Source: an uncultured Eubacteriales bacterium
GTDB lineage: Bacteria > Bacillota > Clostridia > Oscillospirales > Acutalibacteraceae
Length of the DNA stretch: 64,000 nt
Assembly (NCBI GenBank): GCA_934729465.1
Contig: CAKVEP010000005.1
Coordinates: 62,001 to 126,000, forward strand
Reading direction: 5' to 3'
In this document: positions 1 to 9,700 of the stretch, piece by piece
Layout of the letters: every line of letters begins with the position of its first letter
Position numbering within the stretch: position 1 is the first letter of the stretch
The notes under the pieces: generated by a model
What the model saw: only the letters and a program-made list of their open reading frames with translations
What the model was told of the DNA's origin: nothing
Databases searched by the model: none
Position numbers and translations under genes: made by a program

Positions 1-581
1 CAAAGAAAATATTTATTCATGCTGCCAATCGTGGTTATTACATACGGCAGTGATGTTTTAAAACTTGTGTATAATTCCTCATAAGCCTTGCCTCTCATGT
101 AAACAAGCTTTTCAAATTCCGTAACGATAAAGCAAAATATACTAAGAAAATACAGCATTAAAGATATTATCCTGAGTCCTTTTATAAAATCATCGCTAAC
201 ACTGCTTGACAATAGTTTAGAACTAGCAATACCTTCTCTACGATTTATAGCTCTTTCCCCAATCAACTGACCTAAAAACAAAAATATCAGCGTGAGCATT
301 AAGGCGTTAAGCGCAAATATAACGTCATTTTCAGCAAAGTACCACCAAACATTCCCTCTTACCATACTTATTGTTGGTCTGCTCAGTAAAAATACAAATA
401 TCATAAAATTAAAGAACATAAAAAATATTCTGTTTTTAACATTTTCAAAGCTATAAATAAGGTTATTTACCCAAAACGCTAACACTCCACACAGCATCAC
501 ATTAAAAGAATAATACACCGCTCCGCTAAAAAACAGACTTAAGGAGACTAACACTAGCAAATATCTAATTATCTTTTTCAC
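1..581 (-). CDS. Polysaccharide polymerase-like membrane protein (N-terminal part, runs off window)
   Basis: An open frame reads leftward from a GTG at 581, with an AAGGAG ribosome site just upstream, and stays open to the window edge (about 193 codons). The translation is very hydrophobic, with several predicted membrane segments rich in Leu, Phe and Ile and a few charged loops, as in Wzy/O-antigen-ligase or EpsG-like polymerases. It is the last visible gene of the wall-polymer operon, directly downstream of the GT4 gene, which is where a polymerase would be expected. The family is inferred from topology and neighbours only; a flippase or another transporter remains possible. Confidence 0.5.
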   Translation of the reverse strand, partial: MKKIIRYLLVLVSLSLFFSGAVYYSFNVMLCGVLAFWVNNLIYSFENVKNRIFFMFFNFMIFVFLLSRPTISMVRGNVWWYFAENDVIFALNALMLTLIFLFLGQLIGERAINRREGIASSKLLSSSVSDDFIKGLRIISLMLYFLSIFCFIVTEFEKLVYMRGKAYEELYTSFKTSLPYVITTIGSMNKYFL

Positions 582-592
582 TTAACTTCTCC

Positions 593-1684
593 TTATAATA
601 AATTATTTATTAAGCTTATCCACTTTTCAAGAATTTCAGTTTTATCAAACAAATTCAAATTTCCCGTACTTCGTTGGGAGAAAAGTATCCTTTTTTCCTT
701 ATTCCGAATAAGCTCGCAAATTTTTTTAATCATAGACTCCTTATTATAGCACTCTATTAAATATCCGTCAAAACCATCTCGGACAATCTCAGAAGGTCCT
801 GTTAAACAGTCAAAACTTATAATTGGCAAATGATTAGCTTTTGCCTCCAAGAGCACAAGCGGAAGACCTTCTCTGTAAGACGTCATAACATACATTCCAT
901 AATGTTTGTATTTTTCATACATTTTATCTGTTGAGCCCTTTAAAATTACGTTTCTTTCAAGGTTTTCTTCCCTTATCCACTTTTCAAGATTTGGTCGTTG
1001 TTCTCCATCGCCATATATATGCCACTGCCAATCAGGATATTTTGAAAAAACGCCTTTTGCAATATCTAGCAACATATCATAGCCCTTCTCAGAGCTAAGA
1101 CGTCCGCAAGACAGCATCATCTTAGATTCACTATCATACTCTGAAGTATATTTCATAAGCTCACCGTCAAGCCAATTGTATATACAAACCATTTTGTCTT
1201 TTTTAACCCCGAATTTATCTATGTAGTCATTAAGAGTCCTCTCTGTAAGAACTACTGTCTTATCACACAACTTGCTAGCTAACTTCCTGAAAATCACGGC
1301 TTTTTTATCATCGTATTGATTCATTAATGCTCCGTGGTCGCAAAAGACAAACTTACTATTTACAAACGGTTTTATAGGAAGAACTATAGGCGGAGTAAAA
1401 TGTCCAACCATAAACACAACATCTATATCGTTTTCCCTAACATAATCAATAAGTTTCTTAGAAGACTTTACAATAAGACCCCTTATTCTGCTTTCACTTG
1501 GATTACCCAAACTATAGCACTTAATATTACTGTTTATATTATAGTGACAATCCTTTACATCTCCGCATATCGACACTATATGAACATTATACATTTCGCT
1601 TAGCTCGTTACACAATGAAACAAGTACTCTTTCTATTCCTCCAACATTTGATATATTAAAATCAATAAAGCATAAATTTTTCAT
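593..1684 (-). CDS. GT4-family glycosyltransferase (GT-B fold)
   Basis: This 363-residue protein probably transfers a nucleotide-activated sugar to a lipid-linked surface glycan on the cytoplasmic face of the membrane. Near the N-terminus it has the GT4 signature NVGGIERV (acceptor-side glycine loop). A C-terminal Rossmann half holds SCGRLSSEKGYDMLL (about residue 195), and the nucleotide-sugar motif EGLPLVLLEA near residue 270 supplies the retaining-enzyme E-x7-E pattern. No membrane helix or signal peptide is seen. It lies 19 bp downstream of the GT2 gene and 11 bp upstream of the polymerase-like gene, so it is probably co-transcribed. Donor and acceptor cannot be read from sequence. Confidence 0.88.
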   Translation of the reverse strand: MKNLCFIDFNISNVGGIERVLVSLCNELSEMYNVHIVSICGDVKDCHYNINSNIKCYSLGNPSESRIRGLIVKSSKKLIDYVRENDIDVVFMVGHFTPPIVLPIKPFVNSKFVFCDHGALMNQYDDKKAVIFRKLASKLCDKTVVLTERTLNDYIDKFGVKKDKMVCIYNWLDGELMKYTSEYDSESKMMLSCGRLSSEKGYDMLLDIAKGVFSKYPDWQWHIYGDGEQRPNLEKWIREENLERNVILKGSTDKMYEKYKHYGMYVMTSYREGLPLVLLEAKANHLPIISFDCLTGPSEIVRDGFDGYLIECYNKESMIKKICELIRNKEKRILFSQRSTGNLNLFDKTEILEKWISLINNLL

Positions 1685-1703
1685 TTAAAATTATCCTTCT
1701 ATC

Positions 1704-2699
1704 TTATTTTTTAACAGCGTCAAAAAGCCTGAAATTTCGACCTTTATTTTTAACAGTCAGTTTCTCGTAAGCCTTGGGGCTAAACAATAACACTATTGTT
1801 GCTAATTTACGTTTTAATGAAAAATGTTTGTTCGACAAAATTTTAAAAGTATTTTTTCTAATTATCAAAAGTACCTTATTATATTCGTCTTGAAGACTTA
1901 AATCATTGCTCATAATAATTTTATCAAACACATACATATAAGACCACAAATGTCTAAACATAGCCTGTGATTCTAACTCAGGGTAAAATTTTCTCACTAT
2001 TTCTAAATGTTTATCGTAAGCATCAACAACATCAAAGTCGGACTTTTTAAAATAAGACGTTGTTATACTATCTCCTCTATGTATATAAATATATTTAGGC
2101 TTTGAATTATAAACAACCTTTTTAGCTCTTATCATTAACAAAGGAGTTAAAAACGCATCTTCTGCAATTCTTCCAGCAGGATATCTTAAATTGTCAAAAA
2201 GCTCTTTTTTATACAATTTATTAACGGGATTAACAGAAAATAATCTGTCTTCCAAGACCTCCTTAAGCGCCTCCACATTATTAAATTTCCAAAAACCATT
2301 TATATTTGATTGCCTTGTCCTGCGTCCGCCTTTAAAATAATTGCATATTCCACAAATTGCTATATCAGCGTTATTTTTCACAATATCATTGTACAGCATT
2401 TCATACATATCCCCTGCAATACAATCGTCTCCATCAACAAAACCGATATATTCTCCTAAAGCTTCATCAAGCCCGGTGTTTCTTGCGCTGCTTACTCCTT
2501 CGTTCTCCTTATGAATTACTCTTATTCTATTATCTTTTTCAGAGTATTCGTCGCATATTTTTCCGCTGTTGTCAGTTGAACCATCATCAACTAAAATTAA
2601 TTCAAAATCCTCAAAGGTTTGCCTGAGTATAGATTTTATCGTCTTTTCCACATATCTACCCACATTATACACAGGCACTATTACGCTTATTTTTGGCAT
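1704..2699 (-). CDS. GT2-family glycosyltransferase (GT-A fold)
   Basis: A 331-residue inverting glycosyltransferase typical of capsule and teichoic-acid clusters. It begins with the canonical PKISVIVPVYNVGRYV strand, followed by LILVDDGSTDNS (about residue 36) and a D-G-D metal-binding triad in GFVDGDDCI (about residue 88). The C-terminal third is basic and lacks membrane helices, so it is probably a peripheral cytosolic enzyme. It lies 18 bp from tarJ in the same operon. The donor sugar is unknown. Confidence 0.88.
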   Translation of the reverse strand: MPKISVIVPVYNVGRYVEKTIKSILRQTFEDFELILVDDGSTDNSGKICDEYSEKDNRIRVIHKENEGVSSARNTGLDEALGEYIGFVDGDDCIAGDMYEMLYNDIVKNNADIAICGICNYFKGGRRTRQSNINGFWKFNNVEALKEVLEDRLFSVNPVNKLYKKELFDNLRYPAGRIAEDAFLTPLLMIRAKKVVYNSKPKYIYIHRGDSITTSYFKKSDFDVVDAYDKHLEIVRKFYPELESQAMFRHLWSYMYVFDKIIMSNDLSLQDEYNKVLLIIRKNTFKILSNKHFSLKRKLATIVLLFSPKAYEKLTVKNKGRNFRLFDAVKK

Positions 2700-2717
2700 A
2701 CAAATCCCTTTCCTATA

Positions 2718-3731
2718 CTAAATATTCCATTTAAATGCAGTCTTAAATTGCGTTTGTAGGTCATTTTCAAACACACGGTGAATATCAGAAACATTTCTAA
2801 CGCAATCATCTTCATAGATTATAGCGCTTAATCTTCTTTGAGTTTCGCTATCGCTCATTATAGACACAGCTTCTTCAAAGTTCGCTCTTCCGGACCTGCT
2901 TGACCCTATTAAAGATATTCCCTTTTCCAAGACATCTCTTGTGTTAACAGCAACCTTATTTTCGCTAACTCCCATTAATAATGCTGTCCCTTGAGGATTT
3001 ATATATTTTATAATATCATCTATAGCGAAATAGCTTCCTTCTCCACCTGCACATTCAAAAGCATGGTCAATTTCGAAATCTTTAGGAACATCGTCTGACA
3101 AATAAGTTTTATACACAAATGAAAATCTTGATAATTTGTCAGTACTTCTTCCCATCACAATAATTTTAGAAGATGGCAATTTCTTAGAAAGCACACACGC
3201 TACAACATACGCTAAACTTCCATCTCCCCATATTCCTATTACATCTCTTCTTGAGTGTGAAATTTTTAAAAACCTCTCTACCGCATGTACTCCAACGCTC
3301 ACAAATTCACATATACTCGCAACTTTTTCATCTATATTTTCATACGGCACCACTCTATCTAACGGCATACTAACAAGCTCTCTCATAAAGCCGTCATGAC
3401 CGCTTGAAAGAAAATACGAACCTTTTTGATAATTTTCGTAAATTTCCGTGTCTAAAGCATTTCCGGGAACGTTCGGTATCAAGACAACTTTTTGTCCGAT
3501 TTTATACGTCCCGGTTTTGTCATACAGCACCTCACCGCAACACTCATGAATTAAAGCCATCGGAAGCTTCTTTTTAAGAATTGCAGGGTCTCTCTTCCCT
3601 AAGTAATACCTTTGGTCCGCCTGGCACACAGCCATATATCTTGGTCTTATTATAACATCATTTTCTGGTAAATCACAACACTTAACCGATATCATTTTTG
3701 GACTCACCAGTTGATATATTCTATTAGTCAA
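2718..3731 (-). CDS. tarJ: Ribitol-5-phosphate dehydrogenase, TarJ-like (MDR family)
   Basis: Predicted to reduce ribulose 5-phosphate to ribitol 5-phosphate with NADPH, feeding TarI. It is a medium-chain dehydrogenase with the N-terminal RIYQLVSPK opening shared by TarJ proteins, a GroES-like half with CQADQRYYLG and HECCGEV, and a Rossmann half with GIWGDGSLAYVV (about residue 165). The TTG at 3731 is preferred because GGAGGGG sits 6 bp upstream; a longer in-frame start at 3746 would place that site inside the gene. It overlaps the tarI end by 8 bp, which indicates translational coupling. The substrate is inferred from pairing with the cytidylyltransferase. Confidence 0.8.
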   Translation of the reverse strand: MTNRIYQLVSPKMISVKCCDLPENDVIIRPRYMAVCQADQRYYLGKRDPAILKKKLPMALIHECCGEVLYDKTGTYKIGQKVVLIPNVPGNALDTEIYENYQKGSYFLSSGHDGFMRELVSMPLDRVVPYENIDEKVASICEFVSVGVHAVERFLKISHSRRDVIGIWGDGSLAYVVACVLSKKLPSSKIIVMGRSTDKLSRFSFVYKTYLSDDVPKDFEIDHAFECAGGEGSYFAIDDIIKYINPQGTALLMGVSENKVAVNTRDVLEKGISLIGSSRSGRANFEEAVSIMSDSETQRRLSAIIYEDDCVRNVSDIHRVFENDLQTQFKTAFKWNI

Positions 3732-4437
3732 CCGATACCCCTCCAAGCATGGCTTGCGCCATTTTATAATCGCTTACGGTAGTAACCTTTATGTTAGACA
3801 TATCTCCGTCAACTATTTTTACTCCGACATTTCTAACCGTACATATCTTACAAGCATCTGTAAGAACAGCTTTTTCTTCTTCGCTCAAGTCTATGTAAAG
3901 CTTTTTTATCATAGACATATTAAAACTTTGAGGCGTTTGCCCCTGATACATAAGCTTTCTGTTAGGAATTTCGGATATAAATTCCGAGTCCTTCGACATT
4001 ACTATAGTATCTATGGCAGCAACAGCCGTGTCGCAAGCTCCGTATTTTATTGCCGCATCTATGTTTTCTTCTATCATACGTAAAGTAACAAAAGGTCTAA
4101 CCGCATCGTGAGTAACTATAATATGCTCATCGCTTTCTCCATAGTCACTTTCAATCGAGTTTATTACATTTAATAGCGTTAAATTTCTATCGCTTCCGCC
4201 TTCTGTTAGTTTAACCTTGTTGGTATCTATATTATACTGCTTTAATAAATCGTTCATATAGCAAACCCAATCTTTATGTATCCCAACATAAATACAATCT
4301 ATTCTTTCACAAACCAAAAATTTTTCAATTGTGTGTATAATAATAGGCTTATCTCCCAAAATAAAAAATTGTTTTGGAATATTTGAAATATTAAGTCTTG
4401 AGCCTACTCCTCCTGCGAGTATTGCACCAAATATCAT
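3724..4437 (-). CDS. tarI: D-ribitol-5-phosphate cytidylyltransferase, TarI/IspD-like
   Basis: Predicted to make CDP-ribitol from CTP and ribitol 5-phosphate for wall teichoic or phosphocholine-type polymers. The 237-residue protein has the IspD-superfamily nucleotide loop AILAGGVGSRL at residues 5-15, followed by K22 in NIPKQFF, and the later motif VTHDAVRPFV (about residue 105). IspD itself has the same fold, but the neighbouring tarJ and licD genes favour TarI. The ATG overlaps the licD stop (ATGA), and the 3' end overlaps tarJ, so three genes are coupled. Confidence 0.82.
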   Translation of the reverse strand: MIFGAILAGGVGSRLNISNIPKQFFILGDKPIIIHTIEKFLVCERIDCIYVGIHKDWVCYMNDLLKQYNIDTNKVKLTEGGSDRNLTLLNVINSIESDYGESDEHIIVTHDAVRPFVTLRMIEENIDAAIKYGACDTAVAAIDTIVMSKDSEFISEIPNRKLMYQGQTPQSFNMSMIKKLYIDLSEEEKAVLTDACKICTVRNVGVKIVDGDMSNIKVTTVSDYKMAQAMLGGVSVD

Positions 4438-5291
4438 TTTCTATCACCCTTACAATAATATTTTCCTTTATAATTTTTATACCCCGTGGTTAAATCTAAG
4501 AATATCGCATCATGATGAGGAATTTGTTTTTCCTTTGGAGGTAATTTCATGTAGTCTCCAAAAGCAATATGTAAATAATCATCGTAGCCTTTAGGGAGTG
4601 GCAGCTTATAACCCTCAAATTCTTTATAAACCGCTCCGCTGAATATTTCCTTAGGATACTCATTTTTCATATAATGAGGTCCTGCGCAAAGCTCCGTTAT
4701 ATACTTGCAATCAGCTATACTGTATTTACTCATATTTTTTTCTGCAAATTTCCCGATTTTATACCTGTACTTTTCGCTTGGTACAATATTCAACATAAAC
4801 TTGCCAATTAGCTCAATGCCCGTACCATGATTTTTAGGCACGACTTGAGCAAAATACAAAGAATATATTAAAGCCCAAAACATTTGAGAATATCTCTTTA
4901 TCCTACTTTCCGGGCAGCCGTCCAAGGGAAACACATCAATTGTGACTCCGTGAGGAATATCCAAATCTTCATGGTCAGGCTTTATCATCGTTGTTGAGGC
5001 GTCTGATATGGTGGTAAATATTTGCCTACACAAATTATCCTTTTTCATATAAACACACTCGTATCTCTTGGTATCTGCTAACCTGTCCCACAAAACATGT
5101 AATTTTTCGTAATCGCTCCTAGGCATAAAAACGTCAACGTCATCGTCCCAAGGGATAAATCCTTCGTGTCTTATTGCGCCTATACAACAACCTCCACACA
5201 AATAAAATTTTAAATTATTTTCCTCGCAAAATTTTTTAAAGTATAAAAGTATTTCAAGCCCCTTTAGCTGTAAATCTCTTAGCTCGTTCAA
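4434..5291 (-). CDS. licD: LicD-family phosphotransferase
   Basis: LicD proteins transfer phosphocholine, or ribitol phosphate in the FKRP/fukutin branch, from a CDP donor onto a glycan. The signature is clear: LKFYLCGGCCIGAIRHEGF followed by IPWDDDVDVFMPR (about residues 28-60), where the DDDVD aspartates bind metal and nucleotide. The start is taken as TTG at 5291, 8 bp after AAGGAG; a GTG two codons upstream overlaps that site. Lying beside tarI/tarJ, the donor may be CDP-ribitol rather than CDP-choline, because no choline kinase or licC is visible in this window. Confidence 0.85.
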   Translation of the reverse strand: MNELRDLQLKGLEILLYFKKFCEENNLKFYLCGGCCIGAIRHEGFIPWDDDVDVFMPRSDYEKLHVLWDRLADTKRYECVYMKKDNLCRQIFTTISDASTTMIKPDHEDLDIPHGVTIDVFPLDGCPESRIKRYSQMFWALIYSLYFAQVVPKNHGTGIELIGKFMLNIVPSEKYRYKIGKFAEKNMSKYSIADCKYITELCAGPHYMKNEYPKEIFSGAVYKEFEGYKLPLPKGYDDYLHIAFGDYMKLPPKEKQIPHHDAIFLDLTTGYKNYKGKYYCKGDRK

Positions 5292-5312
5292 AAGCACATC
5301 TCCTTAACTTGA

Positions 5313-6290
5313 TTACCACTTATATTTCCAAAATTTGAATATTCCAACCCAAAATCCAACTCCATAAGCTATATGTATGATACTGTGGACTAACATTAAT
5401 CTTAATTTATCGCTAAGCTTTGAAACACGAGGGTTAGTAAACGAAAAATAAAAGTTTAACAATAAATATAATAATAACACAGGGAAAGTAAATTTAAGCG
5501 GAGCAATCAAACATAATAATAAAAACGCCACAAACATCATCGGAACTAAATGAGATATTCTGGCAGGCTTTTTATGTTTCTTTATAACCGCCACTTTCCA
5601 AAGACCGTATTCATAATACTGTTTAAAAAGAGATTTATAGCTCCCTCTTGGATAATATCTACTTTTAATTTCAGGAGTAATGTATATTTTCTCTCCGCTT
5701 TCTATTATACGAAAATTCAAGTCGTCATCTTCACTTCTCGGAAGACGTTCGTCATACATTCCTAATTTTAATATGTCCTCACGTTTAAAGGCTCCCAAAA
5801 AGACCGTATCGGCATAGCCCTCATATCCTTCTTCGTGATTTTTCCCTCCGCCAAGAGCAAACTTAGAATGGTAAGCAGCCGCAATCACATTTTGAAGTCC
5901 TCCTTTACCAACCGCAATCATCGGACCACCAACGTTTATTGCATCTGTATTTTTCAAATATTGCACGCACTTACTAACGTAGTCTTCTGCGTACTCACTA
6001 TGAGCATCCATCCTAACAATAATTTCTCCGCACGCCGCTTTTATTCCCGCATTTAATGCGTATTGAACTGTTTTTTCAGGATTAAATATTAATTTTATAA
6101 ATTTATATTTTTCCATGTATTCTTTTATAATCTGAACTGTTTTGTCATCAGACATTCCATCAACTAATATAAGCTCCAAATTTTCAATTGGAAAGTCCTG
6201 ATTTAACACAGACATTATACATTTTTCAATATATTTTTCTTCATTCAAAATCGGTATAATAACTGAAACTGATTCATTAAACACTATCAA
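5313..6290 (-). CDS. GT2-family glycosyltransferase with C-terminal membrane helices (ExoA-like)
   Basis: A 325-residue membrane-associated glycosyltransferase. The N-terminal GT-A domain shows SVSVIIPILNEEKYI, LILVDGMSDDKT and the metal site in IVRMDAHSEY (about residue 95), with an EDDDLNFR motif near residue 185. Two or three C-terminal hydrophobic stretches (about 245-315, rich in Phe and Leu) follow, as in succinoglycan ExoA-type enzymes. The TTG start follows GGAGG and overlaps the stop of the upstream small gene (TTGA), so the two are coupled. Confidence 0.85.
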   Translation of the reverse strand: MIVFNESVSVIIPILNEEKYIEKCIMSVLNQDFPIENLELILVDGMSDDKTVQIIKEYMEKYKFIKLIFNPEKTVQYALNAGIKAACGEIIVRMDAHSEYAEDYVSKCVQYLKNTDAINVGGPMIAVGKGGLQNVIAAAYHSKFALGGGKNHEEGYEGYADTVFLGAFKREDILKLGMYDERLPRSEDDDLNFRIIESGEKIYITPEIKSRYYPRGSYKSLFKQYYEYGLWKVAVIKKHKKPARISHLVPMMFVAFLLLCLIAPLKFTFPVLLLYLLLNFYFSFTNPRVSKLSDKLRLMLVHSIIHIAYGVGFWVGIFKFWKYKW

Positions 6291-6673
6291 GACTTCCTCC
6301 TTTTGCTATTGCCATTATCATTATGATATGCCCTAGCTTTAGCCGAATGCTTTTTTGATTTCTTGGATTTCGGAATAATCGTGAATATTACCCCTATAGC
6401 TGACACTGAAATTAAAAAAATTCCTCCGTAAAGCAATAAATTATTATTAAAAGATTCACCATCTTCAGGTTTTTGTGATTTTATAAAATCCAGCTCTTTA
6501 GAATTTTCGCTTTCATCGTTTTTTATTTTTAAATTTCCATTTGAGCTGACTTTAGAAGAACTTTCACTATTTGCCTTGTTTTTAGCAAAAGAAGTATAAC
6601 CACCTGTTTTATTGCTAAGCATTAAAGTAAACGCCGCAAGAAGCACAAAAGACAGTGTTTTAAATTTTTTCAA
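6287..6673 (-). CDS. Exported single-pass protein of unknown function
   Basis: Not recognised. The 128-residue product has a signal-peptide-like N-terminus (KKFKTLSFVLLAAFTLML), a Ser/Asn/Lys-rich low-complexity middle, one hydrophobic helix at about residues 79-101 (LLLYGGIFLISVSAIGVIF) and a very basic Lys/Arg/Ser tail. This is the layout of a wall-facing domain held by a C-terminal anchor, although no LPxTG motif is present. It starts at a TTG after AGAGGT and is the first gene of the polymer operon, overlapping the next gene by 4 bp. A role in surface-polymer assembly is a guess from position. Confidence 0.65.
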   Translation of the reverse strand: MKKFKTLSFVLLAAFTLMLSNKTGGYTSFAKNKANSESSSKVSSNGNLKIKNDESENSKELDFIKSQKPEDGESFNNNLLLYGGIFLISVSAIGVIFTIIPKSKKSKKHSAKARAYHNDNGNSKRRKS

Positions 6674-6755
6674 AGAATCACGACCTCTCTATATTTACAG
6701 AGTTTGTTAAAATTATACATTTTTATATTAAATTTGTCTACACACAATAAAATAC

Positions 6756-9700
6756 CTAAATTTTACGCAAATTAAATGCTTTCATTAATATTTCAAGTGG
6801 CTTATCGTTTGTATTGCATTTTATAGACATATATGGTTTATTCCCGGCATTTACGGTTATTTTACCATTCATCCTTTTTATAATTTCTGAATCTTTATTT
6901 ATGTCAAGCTTACTTTGATAAAGTAAAATATAATTATTATTTTGCTTAATTTCATATATTCCAAACAGTCTTGCAACGTTTCTTATAAGCGCTATATTTA
7001 TCAGACCTCTAACTGCCTTAGGAATATCTCCATACCTATCTATAAATTCATCTATAACGTCTGAAGCGTCTTCATCGCATTTTATATCTGATATTCTCCT
7101 GTAAGCATCGAGCCTTTGACCCAAACTTTTAATATAGCTTTCGGGAATATTAGCATCAACTTGTATGTCAACTAAACACTCGCTGTTTTGTTCAGACACG
7201 CTTTCTCCCTTTTCTTCTTTAACTGCTTCATCTAGTAGCTTTAAATACATATCATATCCAACGTCTGCCATATTACCGTGCTGCTCCGCTCCTATTATAT
7301 TTCCTGCCCCACGAAGCTCTAAATCTCTCATAGCTATTTTAAAGCCGGAACCGAATTCAGTAAAATCACGAATTGCGCTAAGCCTTTTTTGAGATATTTC
7401 GCTTAAAGATTTGTTTTGTCTAAAAGTAAAGTAAGCATACGCCCTTCTTGAAGAACGTCCAACACGTCCACGAAGTTGGTGTAACTGAGATAAGCCCATA
7501 CAATCGGCGTTTTCTATTATAAGAGTGTTAGCATTTGGAATGTCCACACCCGTTTCTATTATAGTGGTACACACCAAAACATTTATTTCATGCTCAAGCA
7601 TCTTTCTCCAAACCTCTGAAAGCTCATTTTCAGACATTCTCCCATGAGCAATCCCCACGTTTGCTTCGGGAATCTGCATACCTATTGACGTTGCTGTTTG
7701 TTGAATAGTTTCAATGTTATTATGAAGATAGTATATCTGACCGCCACGATGAATTTCTCTTCTTATGGAGTCAAATATTACACCTTTATCGAACTCCATA
7801 ACGTATGTCTGAACAGGCTGTCTGTCTTGAGGGGCTTCCTCTAAAGTAGACATATCTCTTATCCCAGACATTGCCATATTAAGAGTCCTTGGAATAGGCG
7901 TTGCTGAAAGAGTTAACACATCAACGTTCTTAGACATTTCTTTAAATTTTTCTTTATGCGCAACTCCAAAGCGTTGTTCCTCGTCTATTATTACCAGCCC
8001 TAAATCTCTGAATTTTACGTCTTTTTGAACAAGCCTGTGTGTCCCGATTATAAAGTCGATTTCCCCTTTAGACAGTCTTCTTAATATTTCCTCTTGCTGT
8101 TTGCTTGTTCTAAACCTCGAAAGCAGCTCTACCCTTATTGGAAAATTTTCAAATCTCTTTATCGCAGTTTGGAAATGCTGCCAAGCAAGTATCGTTGTAG
8201 GCACAAGCATAGCGCACTGTTTCCCGTCCGTTACGCATTTAAACGCTGCCCTAAGCGCCACTTCTGTTTTTCCAAAGCCAACATCTCCACAAAGTAATCT
8301 GTCCATCGGAGCCTTTCTTTGCATATCGGATTTTATTTCATTTATACTTCTAATTTGGTCTTCTGTTTCAACATACTCAAAACTAGATTCAAAATCTTTT
8401 TGCCACTCGTTATCTTCTGAAAAAGCATAACCTTCGGCTTTCATTCTTTCTGAATAGAGTTTAATTAGATTTTTAGCTATATCCTTTACGGCACTTTTTA
8501 CACGTTTTTTAGTTTTTTGCCAATCGCTTCCCCCGAGTTTATTAAGCTTAACTCTAACATCGTCTTTAGTTCCCACATACTTAGACAACATATCCATCTG
8601 CGTCACCGGAACATACAACGTATCTCCCTTATCATACGAAAGCTTTATATAGTCTTTAGTAACACCATTCATACTAAGTCTATGTATCCCCATAAACATT
8701 CCTATACCGTGAGTAGCATGAACAACATAGCTTCCCTTTTTTAGCTCAGAAAGGTTAGATATTCCCTTACTAGCCTTTTTTACACTACGCTTTTTACTTC
8801 CGCTAACGCCTTGGCCATGGCTGATAACAACTATTTTAGAATCTTCAAACCTAAACCCAGAAGAAAGTCCTCCACTGCTCACAACAACCTCACCAGGCAT
8901 TACTTTATCGCAGTCTAAGGAAATCCTTGCATTAATCCCTTTGTCTTGTAAATTATAGCAAACTGATTTAGCAAACTTTTCAGTACCACTTAATATTAAA
9001 CAGCCTTTTTCGCTATCCAAAAACGACCTTACATCATCATACAAATTGGATAGTTCCCCTCTCCACACAGGGATTGCATAAGCGCTAATATTTAAAATAT
9101 CCTTGGGAACCACGATATAATTGTTACTTGCGAATGTGTCCATACACAAAACTTGTCTACTTAACAACTCGTTTTTAAAATATTCAGTATCTTTAGAATA
9201 ATCGCCAAGCTCCTTACAAATAATTCCTTCTTCCAAATATATTTTTATATCTTCTGTAAATTGTATAAAATATGATTTTAAATGTTCTTTGATTTTAACC
9301 TGCTCTGAAACAAATATTAAATTCTCACTTGAAAAATAGTCAAATATACAGCTATTATCCTCGTATATAAGGTTAATGTATTTATCCAAATTACTAATGT
9401 TAACATTTGAGGATAATTTTTCAGCGTCTAAAATTAAGTTAGATGACAACTTCTCATTTTTATTTTTGAGCTTTTCCGCTAAATATCTTACGTCCCTAAT
9501 AAGCCTATCCTTATCGCTAACCAATACCTCTGATGCCGGAGTTACTTCAAAACTTGAAATAACATTCGTTCTTCTTTGCGTTTCAATGTTGAAATATGAC
9601 ATTGTGTCTATTTTATCGCCAAAAAATTCGAGTCTAATCGGACTTGGCGATTTAGGTGGAAAAATATCAAATATTCCTCCTCTAACAGAGAACTGACCTA

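Noticed and set aside
1334..1603. Plus-strand frames inside the glycosyltransferase genes (also 2357, 3136, 3754, 5550)
   Set aside because: All lie antisense to well-supported genes and lack ribosome sites and family motifs.
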